64,000 bases of DNA. It comes from Beijerinckiaceae bacterium (GTDB taxonomy: Bacteria > Pseudomonadota > Alphaproteobacteria > Rhizobiales > Beijerinckiaceae). A program made the position numbers and the translations under genes. Below, in pieces: positions 28,286 through 36,691 of this stretch. The stretch is taken from positions 1,612,001 to 1,676,000 of the forward strand of contig CP024846.1 of the NCBI GenBank assembly GCA_004564215.1. Direction: 5' to 3'. Below the pieces are notes generated by a model, which worked only from the letters and a program-made list of their open reading frames with translations, did no database searches and was not told where the DNA came from. The first letter of the stretch is position 1. Every line of letters begins with the position of its first letter.

Positions 28286-28810
28286 CTAGGCGAAGCGGGC
28301 CGCCAGCCACTCCAGTGTTTTGTCGCAGATTGCGAGCTCGGCGAGGTGCCGATACGTATTTTTCACATATTCGGGGTTGGTTCCCGAAATGCCGGTCCCC
28401 TGTGCCACGAGCCGGACGAGTTCGGCCTGGGCCAGCCTCCCCGCATATTGCGGGTGATTTCGGTCGACGACATAGCAAACGGCGGTCACCTTACGCCCGT
28501 CGGAAAGGCTGGCGCGCAGAAACACCTCGTGGTAGACGCTCGTCACCTGTTCGCGTGCGCGCAAATAGGCGAGCGTGGCAGCAGCGGCATCGGCCTCGAC
28601 ATGAAACGCAACGCCCTTGCAGGAGCCGCCCCGATCGAGGCCGAGCACCAGTCCCGGCCGCTCCTTGGTGCCGCGATGGACGTGGGAATAGACGCAAAGG
28701 GCGCGGTGATAGCCCCGCACATGAGCTTCATGACGCCCGGCGAAGTCGAAGCCCGGCCGCCACATCAAGGAACCGTAACCGAACACCCAAAGGTCCCGAG
28801 CCAAGGCCAT
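28286..28810 (-). CDS. ChaC-like gamma-glutamylcyclotransferase
   Basis: 174 aa, ChaC family: FGYGSLMW near the N-terminus is the substrate-binding motif, and the segment GYHRALCVYSHVHRGT follows as expected. The enzyme releases 5-oxoproline from glutathione. ATG 28810 has AAAGGAGC upstream at good spacing; an in-frame TTG 39 nt further upstream is less likely. Confidence 0.87.
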   Translation of the reverse strand: MALARDLWVFGYGSLMWRPGFDFAGRHEAHVRGYHRALCVYSHVHRGTKERPGLVLGLDRGGSCKGVAFHVEADAAAATLAYLRAREQVTSVYHEVFLRASLSDGRKVTAVCYVVDRNHPQYAGRLAQAELVRLVAQGTGISGTNPEYVKNTYRHLAELAICDKTLEWLAARFA

Positions 28811-28953
28811 CGAAGAATTTTGCTCCTTTTTCGGGCGCGGTATAAGCAAAGACGCGCCCTGCGAAAACTAAACACTCTCTCGGCCGCCGCCCGCCTTTGC
28901 TGGCTGGACCGAGTGGCATAAGAACATATCATACGCATTTTGGGAGGATACAT

Positions 28954-30009
28954 ATGCAGTCCAAAGGCCCCGTGGCGAAACCGCGTTTCGACTGGAAAAA
29001 TTCTTCGGTCTTTATGGTTAGCGCCATTGTCTTGGCAGTGGTGATTGGATGGTCGATTCTCTGGTTGATCATGTCAAGGCAGAGCGTTTCAATCCTGACC
29101 TCATGGATGGCAGATGAAACGCAACGCGGCCGCATGTGGACCTGTCCCAATCAAAAAACCGGGGGCTATCCATTCACCGTGACCGTTTCCTGCACCGACT
29201 TGTTGTTCCAGGGCGAGGTCTTGGGCAAAAAGGTCACCGGGACCGTACATGGATTTCGCGCTAGCGCGCCTCTCCTGCGCACCGATGGCCTGTTCGCGGA
29301 AATGGATCCGCCCTTCGCCGCCAAAAGCAGCGACGGTACAATGGATCTCACGGCGCAATGGACCTACCTCGCTCTCGATCTCGAAGGCCAGCCCGAGACA
29401 TTCGAGCGTATTGCTCTCATCGGCGATGGGATCGTGCTGCAAGGAAGGGTCGGCGGTACGGATGTGATCCAGGGAAAGGTCGCGGATTTTCACAGCTACG
29501 TGGTGTTGGCATCCAACCGGCATGATTACGCTTATGATTTCATGTTCGGATTCAACGACGGGTCTTTTCCCGCTCTGAACAGTTTTCTAGACACACAACT
29601 TCCGGTTTCTGCGTCAATCGGCGGCGTGATTTCGCAAGCCGATACAACCAACGTCCACACCGTCACCGAATTTTTGGAGAAATGGCGTGCCGCCAACGGC
29701 CGCGTCGACATTACGACCGCGCGGCTAAGAAGCGGCACGATCGCATTCGATGCCACCGGCCAACTCGATCTCGACACCGAGCATCGTGTCGAGGGCAAAC
29801 TCGAAACGGAATTCGGCGGTTTCGACAAGGCCTTGCATCATCTGAACGTGGACCCCGCATTGCTCACCGCCGGCCAGGTTCTGTCGGGAATTCTCGGCGG
29901 CAGCCAAGGTGCCACGGCCGGCCGGGTGAAGTTCCCGTTGACCATCTCCGACGGCCGGGTGTCCATCGGCCCCGTCCACACCTCCATAGAGATTCCGCCG
30001 CTCTATTGA
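28954..30009 (+). CDS. DUF2125 domain protein, membrane-anchored
   Basis: 351 aa. One N-terminal membrane helix (MVSAIVLAVVIGWSILWLI, residues ~20-38), then a long domain resembling DUF2125 proteins of alphaproteobacteria, presumably periplasmic. GGGAGGA at 28942-28948 supports the ATG at 28954. Function unknown. Followed by a palindromic repeat cluster. Confidence 0.8.
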   Translation: MQSKGPVAKPRFDWKNSSVFMVSAIVLAVVIGWSILWLIMSRQSVSILTSWMADETQRGRMWTCPNQKTGGYPFTVTVSCTDLLFQGEVLGKKVTGTVHGFRASAPLLRTDGLFAEMDPPFAAKSSDGTMDLTAQWTYLALDLEGQPETFERIALIGDGIVLQGRVGGTDVIQGKVADFHSYVVLASNRHDYAYDFMFGFNDGSFPALNSFLDTQLPVSASIGGVISQADTTNVHTVTEFLEKWRAANGRVDITTARLRSGTIAFDATGQLDLDTEHRVEGKLETEFGGFDKALHHLNVDPALLTAGQVLSGILGGSQGATAGRVKFPLTISDGRVSIGPVHTSIEIPPLY

Positions 30010-30033
30010 GCCGACGAAGAAGCCGAGGTTTGC

Positions 30034-30082
30034 GTCCGGGATAGAGACAGATCGCTAAAGCGATCGCGTTCATATCCCGGAC
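30034..30082. repeat. Nested inverted repeat after DUF2125 gene
   Basis: Outer arms GTCCGGGATA (30034-30043) and TATCCCGGAC (30073-30082) enclose an inner stem ATCGCT-AA-AGCGAT (30051-30064). It starts 25 nt after the DUF2125 stop and may end its transcript, although no T-run follows. It abuts the dispersed repeat that begins at 30084. Confidence 0.5.
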
Positions 30083-30083
30083 G

Positions 30084-30198
30084 TAGAGCGCTTCCCGATC
30101 AGATGGAATCATCTGATCGAAAAGGAATCGCTCAAGTTCAACGAGTTGGAGCATGTTCTGATCGAAAAAGTCGGTCAACTTTTTCGGAACAGGCTCTA
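30084..30198. repeat. Dispersed palindromic intergenic repeat bounded by TAGAGC/GCTCTA
   Basis: A 115-nt unit with matching ends TAGAGC and GCTCTA. It contains a 10-bp palindrome (CGATCAGATG ... CATCTGATCG, 30096-30119) and a second stem of AAAAAGT and ACTTTTT near 30164-30183. Units with this look are common between genes in Hyphomicrobiales; a shorter relative lies at 54017-54100 in this window. It sits between convergent genes and probably forms hairpins in both transcripts. Confidence 0.6.
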
Positions 30199-30228
30199 AG
30201 TTCGGTTTGAGACGCGCCCCAGCCGGGG

Positions 30229-31080
30229 CTAAAGCCGCCTAATTGAACTGATCGGCTGAGACGATTTCTCAAAAACTCTATCGCGCACCCCGCGCAAGGA
30301 TTCACTTGCGACCAGCATGTGATGCGCGTTGGCGTGAAGCAGCGTGTTTTCATCCCGCATGATCCCAACATGACCGCGCCAGAAAACGAGATCGCCACGC
30401 TGCAAGCCCGCAAGCTCCGCGTCAAAGGCGAGCGGCGAGCCAAGCGCCTTTTCCTGCAAATCCGTATCGCGGGGCGCTGCAATCCCCGCGGCGGCGAGCG
30501 AAACCTGTACCAGCCCGGAGCAATCGATCCCGAGGCTCGTCTTGCCGCCCCAAAGATAGGGCACATGCAAGAGCCGTTCGGCCACGGCGACGAAGTCCCG
30601 CTCTTTCTCGTCACCTGCGCAAAGATGATCCGCGAAGACGAAACCCGCCTCATCGATCTGCGCGAATCCTCCCTGAACCGACCGCACGCTGACAAATGCG
30701 CCAAGTGGCAAGGCCTCGCGCGCGGGGAGTTTCATGTTCGGGCCGGGATAGACAAAGCTGCGATTGACTTGCACCCGATGGGTGGGATTTGTAGCTGCCT
30801 CAGTTAGCGCATTCATGGCGATATAGCCGACGTAGCTGTCGCCTGCGAGCTGCACCCAGCCCCAGCCTTCGTGATCCTCATAGAGCGTCACCGCTTCGCC
30901 AAACAGCGCCTGGGTCACGAGCGGCGCGTCGGAAGCCGGCGCATGATGCAGATCGGCGATGCCCGCACCAACATGCATTACGCGTCCCTGCACATAGGCG
31001 GCGGCCTCGACCTGGCCACACAAATGCGCGGCCGCGAGATCGGGGCGGGCGGGTGTCAAGCGTCGGTCGAATGAATTCAT
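30229..31080 (-). CDS. NlpC/P60 family cell-wall endopeptidase
   Basis: 283 aa. N-terminal SH3-like region (about residues 25-155, with GDSYVGYIA) and a C-terminal NlpC/P60 cysteine-peptidase domain. Catalytic residues are visible as Cys187 (GIDCSGLV), His237 (RGHVGI) and His249 (LLHANAHH). The family cleaves gamma-D-Glu-meso-diaminopimelate bonds in peptidoglycan stem peptides. No signal peptide is seen, which is common in the alphaproteobacterial group and would suit recycling of imported peptides. Start taken at ATG 31080. Confidence 0.88.
   Translation of the reverse strand: MNSFDRRLTPARPDLAAAHLCGQVEAAAYVQGRVMHVGAGIADLHHAPASDAPLVTQALFGEAVTLYEDHEGWGWVQLAGDSYVGYIAMNALTEAATNPTHRVQVNRSFVYPGPNMKLPAREALPLGAFVSVRSVQGGFAQIDEAGFVFADHLCAGDEKERDFVAVAERLLHVPYLWGGKTSLGIDCSGLVQVSLAAAGIAAPRDTDLQEKALGSPLAFDAELAGLQRGDLVFWRGHVGIMRDENTLLHANAHHMLVASESLRGVRDRVFEKSSQPISSIRRL
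30859..30879. repeat. 21-nt exact direct repeat, copy 1 (inside NlpC/P60 gene)
   Basis: Encodes EDHEGWG in the NlpC/P60 protein on the minus strand. An identical 21-nt copy in the same orientation lies at 32181-32201, outside any gene. Confidence 0.75.
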
Positions 31081-31111
31081 GTAAGACAAAGATCCGGGTG
31101 GTGGTTCGATC

Positions 31112-31771
31112 TTACGCGCGTCCGGAGAAGATCGCCGCGCAGCCCCTGATTTCGACCGCGACCGATCCAAACCGCTGGCCAAGCGCGCGCTTCAAACCAT
31201 CTGCGTCATCCTGCACGTTCGAGAATATTCCCTTTCGGTTGTAGAAGTCCATCAGGCGCTTGGCAGGCCAGCTCCGCGCGACGCCGCCCTGGAGCAAGGT
31301 CGAACCGAACAAGACAGCACCCGGTTTCATCAAGCTCTTCAGGTGATCGAAGGCCACCGACTTCGAGTCGATTGAGCCGGGAATGCAATGCAGCAGATAG
31401 TTGATGCCGACCGAATCGAATTTCGGCGCATCCATCAAAATCGGTTCCAGAACATTTCGGACATAGGCTTCCGGCCTGTAACGGGCAATTCGCCGAGAAG
31501 CATAATCGAGCGCGTTCCGATTGAGGTCCATCAGAGCGACACGTGGCGTCGGCGACGGAAATCGGCAGCGGTCGAGAAAATACCCCGTCCCTACCCCGAC
31601 ATCCAAATGATTTGCCGAGACGCGCTCGTTGTAATGCTCCAGGAGGCGTTGGGTCGGGCACTTCCAAATCAGACTATTGGAGAGTCCGAGCACGAGAAAA
31701 TCATAGGCATTGAGCATGCGCTTTGTGTAGACAGCCTGCCCTGCTTCGACTTGTTCCGCGCTCACGCCCAT
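31112..31771 (-). CDS. Class I SAM-dependent methyltransferase
   Basis: 219 aa. SAM-binding motif I is HLDVGVGTGYFLD (about residues 55-67), followed by LMDLNRNAL (motif II) and INYLLHCIPG (motif IV region). Substrate unknown; the small-molecule methyltransferase group is most likely. It lies 31 nt upstream of the NlpC/P60 start on the same strand, so the two may share a transcript. Confidence 0.82.
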   Translation of the reverse strand: MGVSAEQVEAGQAVYTKRMLNAYDFLVLGLSNSLIWKCPTQRLLEHYNERVSANHLDVGVGTGYFLDRCRFPSPTPRVALMDLNRNALDYASRRIARYRPEAYVRNVLEPILMDAPKFDSVGINYLLHCIPGSIDSKSVAFDHLKSLMKPGAVLFGSTLLQGGVARSWPAKRLMDFYNRKGIFSNVQDDADGLKRALGQRFGSVAVEIRGCAAIFSGRA

Positions 31772-31917
31772 GGCTCTTACCTTTGCTGTGCCGACCGTGG
31801 ATCCGGTCTACCACAATTATTCTGCGGCTTCGATTTTGACCGCGTGGAGACGGATTGCAGCTAAGCGGGGGTGTTTCAAATGGAACCGGGGAGGGTCGCT
31901 CGCCGTTGCGACGCTGA

Positions 31918-32145
31918 CGCGATCTTTGCGAAGCCCCGTATCATGTGCCGGTGAACGCCGATGTGCATGACATAGACGTGATCTTCGTCGATGAGCCGGA
32001 CGATCTCATCAATCCGCTGGGCATCAAGGGCGTTGGCGAGATCGGCATCGTCGGCGTGGTGGCGGCGATCGCCAACGCGGTCTATCATGCGACCGGAAAG
32101 CGGGTGCGCGATTTGCCGATCACCCTCGATAAATTGCAGCGCTGA
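31918..32145 (+). pseudogene. C-terminal remnant of a xanthine dehydrogenase-family molybdopterin subunit (PaoC/YagR-like)
   Basis: The frame reads YHVPVNADVHDIDVIFVDE, then GIKGVGEIGIVG, then NAVYHATGKRVRDLPITLDK before a stop. This matches the extreme C-terminus of the aldehyde-oxidase PaoC type, including the catalytic-glutamate motif KGVGEIG. A TGA stop lies in frame just upstream (31915), and no further match was seen in the preceding 150 nt, so only about 75 of the usual ~730 residues remain. It is a decayed gene end, distinct from the intact coxL. Confidence 0.8.
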
Positions 32146-32180
32146 GACTTGCTTTTCGCGGGGCGCGCAAACCGCCCCCT

Positions 32181-32201
32181 GCCCCAGCCTTCGTGATCCT
32201 C
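32181..32201. repeat. 21-nt exact direct repeat, copy 2 (intergenic)
   Basis: Identical to 30859-30879 and in the same orientation. It lies 36 nt after the molybdopterin-subunit remnant. Length makes chance unlikely in 64 kb; it may mark a past rearrangement. Confidence 0.75.
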
Positions 32202-32314
32202 GCGCGTCCCCGACCTTGAACCGGACATGAACGCAAGCTTCATCCGGGCTTCAGTCGAAAAGGATTTTACTCCTCTTCGGCAGGCAGGGAAGCTTGCCAT
32301 GAGGAGAAACAATC

Positions 32315-32704
32315 ATGACCAAACGCATTGTCTCTTTCGGCGCGATCCTTGCCCTTCTCGCGCTGCCGCTCGCGGCGCAAGCGCAGCCAACAAGCGCCCC
32401 TGTTGGCGCGGGCGTGGCAACAAGCAAGGCAACGCGGGTCGCTGGAACGTCAGAGAGCACCGGCGGAAGCTTGCTTTCAACCGACCAGACCGCGAAGGTC
32501 CATGAATATGTCGCGAAAGAGAAAAGACCGTCCGTCAGCATAACGGAGAAATTGGCCGTCGGCACGGTCTTGCCCGGCAGCATCGAGCTCTATCCGCTTC
32601 CGGCAAGCCTGGGCATCAAGAGTGAGTACCGCTACAGCGTCGTGAACGAGCATACGGTCCTCGTCGAGGCAAACACGCACAAGGTTACCCAGATCCTCAA
32701 CTGA
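32315..32704 (+). CDS. DUF1236 secreted protein
   Basis: 129 aa with a clear Sec signal peptide (residues 1-~23, cleavage after AAQAQ). The mature part ends with the YRYSVVNEHTVLVE segment characteristic of the DUF1236 family of small periplasmic proteins from Hyphomicrobiales. Function unknown. An AGGAGA site lies upstream. A GC hairpin follows at 32722-32740. Confidence 0.82.
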   Translation: MTKRIVSFGAILALLALPLAAQAQPTSAPVGAGVATSKATRVAGTSESTGGSLLSTDQTAKVHEYVAKEKRPSVSITEKLAVGTVLPGSIELYPLPASLGIKSEYRYSVVNEHTVLVEANTHKVTQILN

Positions 32705-33040
32705 CGAGAGGGCGATGGAGGGCGGCCCTTTCGTGGCCGCTCTTCAGCCCGGCGTTGCATCATCTTCCAACTTCGCGCGCGCTCGGCAACCCTCTTAAAA
32801 GAGCCTTAACTCAAGGCATCGTTTTCGAAGCGCGGATGAGGTTCCGTTCGACTCGCGACCCTTCCTCGACCTTCAAGACGAGCAGAATTTGATAGGCATA
32901 AAATTGATCGCGAAAATTTCGGAATCGCGGCGAATAGGCTCTCGTCTCAGGATCGGGGCCCGTCCCGCGACATAGCTTGCGTGGCTTGGTACTCAAATTT
33001 GTCTAAACTGGGCGGATGAACAGGAGAGGCAACGAGCCAC
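32705..33040. other. Gene-free stretch between DUF1236 and HNH-like genes
   Basis: No gene is supported. At 32722-32740 GCGGCC-CTTTCGT-GGCCGC forms a hairpin that may terminate the DUF1236 transcript. The remainder drifts toward lower GC near 32880-33010 and probably carries the promoter of the following gene. A 61-codon minus-strand frame (32811-32996) has no recognisable match. Confidence 0.5.
32722..32740. terminator. Candidate terminator hairpin after DUF1236
   Basis: GCGGCC-CTTTCGT-GGCCGC, 18 nt after the DUF1236 stop, followed by TCTT only. A weak rho-independent terminator at best. Confidence 0.4.
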
Positions 33041-33949
33041 ATGCCAGATTTTACTATCTGCGCTCTATGTTTAAACAAGGCTCCCTTGAAGGAAAGCCAC
33101 ATAATTCCAGCGTTCGTGTTCCGATGGCTGCGGGATACTTCTGCAACGGGCCATATCAGATCTGCCGAGACCCCGAACAAGCGGGTTCAAGATGGACTGA
33201 AGGTTCCGTTACTCTGCGAAGAATGCGAGCAACGCTTAAATGTCTGGGAGAAGCCGTTCTCCGAGCGAGTGTTCCATCCTTGGTACGAGCAGTCGGGCCA
33301 GTCGATCAAATATGGCGACTGGCTTTTAAAGTTCTGCGTTTCGCTTTCCTGGCGTGTGCTTCGACACATAAGGGATTTCAACGGCCTCGCCCATTTGAGC
33401 GATCCGCAAAAGATGTTGAGCGAGACCGCGCTGAAACGTTGGACGGACTTCATGCTCGGCAGAGTGCCGCACCCAGGCCCCTTCGAGCAGCACTTGATCC
33501 CTCTGGGTGCGATAGACTCCCACACATTTGGGGAAATGCCGCAGAATATCAACCGCTATATGTTGCGCGCTGTTGAGCTCGACCTGGCGCACAGTAGCAG
33601 CGTCGTATTTACTTACTCAAAGATCGGTCCATTCGGCTTGTTCGGAATAATCCAACCTACGACAATGAAGTGGGAGGGGTCAAAGGTCCATGTAAAATAT
33701 GGGGTTCTTGGTCCCGGAAAATATCTGCTTCCTACAGAACTCTTCGAATACATTAAGGATCGAGCGCGAAATTATGGAAACATTCAGGCCGGCATGTCGG
33801 AACGGCAATTCGATAAAATCGACGCGACCTCTATGGGCGATATCGATCGATTCCGTGCGTCAGGCACGTTTGCGGCTATGCACCACGATGTGCGTCTGTT
33901 CGGTGATGCTTCGGTTCTCAGGCAATCGAAGCGGAAGCACACAGATTAA
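33041..33949 (+). CDS. Orphan zinc-finger / HNH-like protein
   Basis: 302 aa. The N-terminus has a CALC pair (residues 8-11), then KESHIIP (His-Ile-Ile-Pro), then CEEC (residues ~59-62), the layout of a treble-clef HNH-type zinc site with the histidine in the right place. The rest is a helical domain of unknown family with no membrane segment. Codon use and base composition look less GC-rich than neighbours, which suggests recent acquisition. A nuclease role, for example in phage defence, is possible but unproven. GGAGAGG upstream supports the ATG. Confidence 0.6.
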   Translation: MPDFTICALCLNKAPLKESHIIPAFVFRWLRDTSATGHIRSAETPNKRVQDGLKVPLLCEECEQRLNVWEKPFSERVFHPWYEQSGQSIKYGDWLLKFCVSLSWRVLRHIRDFNGLAHLSDPQKMLSETALKRWTDFMLGRVPHPGPFEQHLIPLGAIDSHTFGEMPQNINRYMLRAVELDLAHSSSVVFTYSKIGPFGLFGIIQPTTMKWEGSKVHVKYGVLGPGKYLLPTELFEYIKDRARNYGNIQAGMSERQFDKIDATSMGDIDRFRASGTFAAMHHDVRLFGDASVLRQSKRKHTD

Positions 33950-34045
33950 AACGTCTATATTCCGTACGGAGGGGCGAAAGCGAGGATACCGCGACCCCAG
34001 CTGGTGCAAACTTTTCTACACAGACACCTCTCAACCCGCCCCCCC

Positions 34046-35527
34046 CTACGGCGACTTATCCTCCAGCCCCGCCCCTTCGTCGTCGGCGAGATCGTCGCTG
34101 GTGATTTTGATATGGTGCGCAACTCGCGGACTTTTCTTTCCCCCGACCCCGGCGCCGTAGCGCGCCTCGATCAGATCATAGAGCAGCCGTGCCGTCTGCA
34201 CTTCGGCGCCCAGCGGCCGGCCAGGCTTTGCGGCCGGCGTCCAGGCATAGATATCGAAATGCGCCCAGGCGCTCGTGCGTTCGACGAAGCGGCGCAGGAA
34301 CAGCGCCGCGATGATCGAGCCCGCGAAGGGTCCGCCGGAAATATTGTTGAGATCGGCGATCTTGCCCTCAAGCAGCTTGTCGTAAGGATCCCATAGGGGG
34401 AGCCGCCAAACCGGATCTTGCGCGGCGGCGCCGCAGGCGGCGATCTCGGCGGCGAGCTCGTCGTCCATCGTATAGAAAGGCGGAAGCTCGGGGCCAAGGG
34501 CAACGCGGGCGGCGCCGGTGAGCGTCGCAAAATCGAGCAGAAGATTTGGCGCGCCCTCATCGGCCAGAGCCAGCGCATCGGCGAGAATGAGCCGGCCTTC
34601 GGCATCGGTGTTGCCGATCTCGACGGTCAAACCCTTGCGGCTCTTGTAGACGTCGCCCGGGTGAAACGCATTGCCGGAAATTGCATTCTCGACGATCGGC
34701 AGCAACACCCGCAAACGCACCGGAAGCCCCGCCTCCATGATCATCGAGGCCAGCGCAAGCGCCGTCGCCGCGCCGCCCATATCCTTCTTCATCAGCAGCA
34801 TCGCGGCATCGGGCTTGATATCGAGGCCGCCCGAATCGAAGCACACCCCCTTGCCGACCAAAGTGACCTTGGGATGGCTTGCCTTGCCCCAACTGAAATC
34901 GACAAGGCGCGGCGGTTTTTCGGCCGCCCTGCCGACCGCGTGAATGAGCTGAAGATTTTCCTGCAGCAACGCCGCGCCGCGGATCACCACGGCCTTCGCC
35001 CCGTATTGGGCCGCAAGGCTAAGGGCCGCGGCTTCGAGCGCATCGGGATCCATGTCGTTGGTCGGCGTGTTGATCAGATCGCGCCCCAAGGCGACGGCTT
35101 TTGCAATCCGCTCGACACGCGCGGCATCGACGCCCTCGGGACTGCAGAGCTGCGGCCCCTCTTTCTCATTGGCCTTGTAGCGGCGGAAGCGATAGGCCGA
35201 GGCAAGCCATGAGAAGGCCGCAAGCGTTGCATCATGCGGGGCGTTGGCAAAACGATAGAGCCCGGCCGGCAGCTGGGTCGCGAGCTGTCCCGGCAACAGC
35301 AGATCGCGGCTGCGCGCCTCCGCCGATTCGATCCCAAAGAGCACCGCCGCGATCTTGCCCTTGGCGTCCGGCAGGATCTGGCATTTGCCGGGCGTTGGCT
35401 CAAACGCGCAGGCGGCGGCAAAAGCCTGCGCTTGCGGCGGCAGGCTCGACCGCACCTCCGGCCACGTCTCCTTGGTGACAAACCAGATCGGTGTTGCTCC
35501 CCGTGTCGGTGCAACGCGAAGCAACAT
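34046..35527 (-). CDS. Leucyl aminopeptidase family protein (M17)
   Basis: 493 aa. The M17 signature NTDAEGRL lies near residue 312 and the metal/catalytic segment VGKGVCFDSGGLDIKP near 225-240. The family removes N-terminal residues from peptides in the cytosol using two metal ions. The N-terminal domain is short and divergent, as in the alphaproteobacterial second M17 paralogue rather than classical PepA. Ends about 96 nt from the convergent HNH-like gene. Confidence 0.9.
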   Translation of the reverse strand: MLLRVAPTRGATPIWFVTKETWPEVRSSLPPQAQAFAAACAFEPTPGKCQILPDAKGKIAAVLFGIESAEARSRDLLLPGQLATQLPAGLYRFANAPHDATLAAFSWLASAYRFRRYKANEKEGPQLCSPEGVDAARVERIAKAVALGRDLINTPTNDMDPDALEAAALSLAAQYGAKAVVIRGAALLQENLQLIHAVGRAAEKPPRLVDFSWGKASHPKVTLVGKGVCFDSGGLDIKPDAAMLLMKKDMGGAATALALASMIMEAGLPVRLRVLLPIVENAISGNAFHPGDVYKSRKGLTVEIGNTDAEGRLILADALALADEGAPNLLLDFATLTGAARVALGPELPPFYTMDDELAAEIAACGAAAQDPVWRLPLWDPYDKLLEGKIADLNNISGGPFAGSIIAALFLRRFVERTSAWAHFDIYAWTPAAKPGRPLGAEVQTARLLYDLIEARYGAGVGGKKSPRVAHHIKITSDDLADDEGAGLEDKSP

Positions 35528-35669
35528 AATACTCTCCTCAAAAATTGCTTTTTAGCGCCGGGGCCGGGATTTGATGGAAAATCGGCGCCCATTGCAACCG
35601 GGAAATGGCTCTTTGCGCGCGGGGACCCAGTGGCAATCTCAAGCGTGACCTTGATCCAGCCGAGCTTTC

Positions 35670-36356
35670 CTAGCCGATCTCGATCAGCAGCGGTTCCAAA
35701 CCGGCGATGGTCGCCTCGATCTTGTCGCCCTTGACGACCGGGCCGACCCCGGCGGGCGTGCCGGTGAAGATGAGGTCGCCCGGCAGGACTTCGACGAGTT
35801 GCGAGAGATAATGCACGATCTGGGGAACGCCCCAGATCATCTCGCCGAGATCGGCATCCTGACGCAGTTCGTCATTCACCTTGCACTGGATTTTGCCCTT
35901 GGCGACGACGCCCGTGTACATTTCCGGGGTGATCGAGGAGCAGGGCGCGGAACAGTCGAAGGCTTTGGCCATCTCCCAGGGCTGGCCTTTTTTCTTCGCC
36001 TCGTTCTGTACATCGCGCTTGGTCATATCGAGACCGACGGCATAGCCGAAGATCATGTCGTTGACCTTTTCGGGCGGGATGTTCTTGCCGCCCATGGCCA
36101 TCGCCACCACCAGTTCGACCTCATGATGCAGATTGCTGGTGCCCGGCGGATAGGGCATGGTTTCGCCGTTCTGCAAGATGGCGCCTGGGGGCTTCATGAA
36201 GAAGAACGGCGGATCGACGTCGGGATTTCCGCCCATTTCCTTGGCGTGGGCCTTGTAATTTTGGCCGACGCAATAGATGCGCCGCACCGGGAATGGCTTG
36301 GTCGACATCGACATGAGCGAGATGATCGGCGGCTCGGCGAAGGCATAATCGCCCAT
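35670..36356 (-). CDS. Fumarylacetoacetate hydrolase family protein
   Basis: 228 aa, FAH fold: YCVGQNYKAHAKEMG near the N-terminus, the metal ligands in HHEVELV and a later aspartate in LDMTKRD, and the FTGTPAGVGP segment near the C-terminus. This subgroup includes fumarylpyruvate and acylpyruvate hydrolases and oxaloacetate decarboxylases. Substrate cannot be fixed from the sequence. Confidence 0.87.
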   Translation of the reverse strand: MGDYAFAEPPIISLMSMSTKPFPVRRIYCVGQNYKAHAKEMGGNPDVDPPFFFMKPPGAILQNGETMPYPPGTSNLHHEVELVVAMAMGGKNIPPEKVNDMIFGYAVGLDMTKRDVQNEAKKKGQPWEMAKAFDCSAPCSSITPEMYTGVVAKGKIQCKVNDELRQDADLGEMIWGVPQIVHYLSQLVEVLPGDLIFTGTPAGVGPVVKGDKIEATIAGLEPLLIEIG

Positions 36357-36427
36357 GGGGTCAAACCTCGGTTGGATTTTGTTTCGATGGGGAGGCGATG
36401 CAATCGGCTTGCCGGACTGACGGAAGG

Positions 36428-36676
36428 TCAGTCCACGTCGAGCGGTTCGGTTCCGCTGGGGCGGCCATCGGCAGCCAATGTAATTTTCTCAATTCTCTGC
36501 TCGGCGCTTTTGAGCAGAGTGTTGCAATGGGTCTTCAGCGCTTCCCCCCGCGCGTAGATCAGGATCGATTGCTCCAGTCCGACACTGCCTTTTTCGAGCT
36601 GGTCGACGATCTGTTCGAGTTCGGCGAGCGCCGCCTCGAAAGACATGGCCGCGATATCTTCGTTTGTGGCAGGCAA
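36428..36676 (-). CDS. xseB: Exodeoxyribonuclease VII small subunit
   Basis: 82 aa. The helical core with [19 protein letters not shown] and [14 protein letters not shown] is diagnostic for XseB. It combines with XseA to degrade single-stranded DNA. The gene lies 15 nt after the phosphatase gene on the same strand; xseA is not in the window. Confidence 0.93.
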   Translation of the reverse strand: MPATNEDIAAMSFEAALAELEQIVDQLEKGSVGLEQSILIYARGEALKTHCNTLLKSAEQRIEKITLAADGRPSGTEPLDVD

Positions 36677-36691
36677 GGTCGCGTTATCCTA

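Noticed and set aside
32811-32996. 61-codon minus-strand frame in the gap before the HNH-like gene
   Set aside because: No recognisable family, no ribosome site noted, and the length is expected by chance at this base composition.
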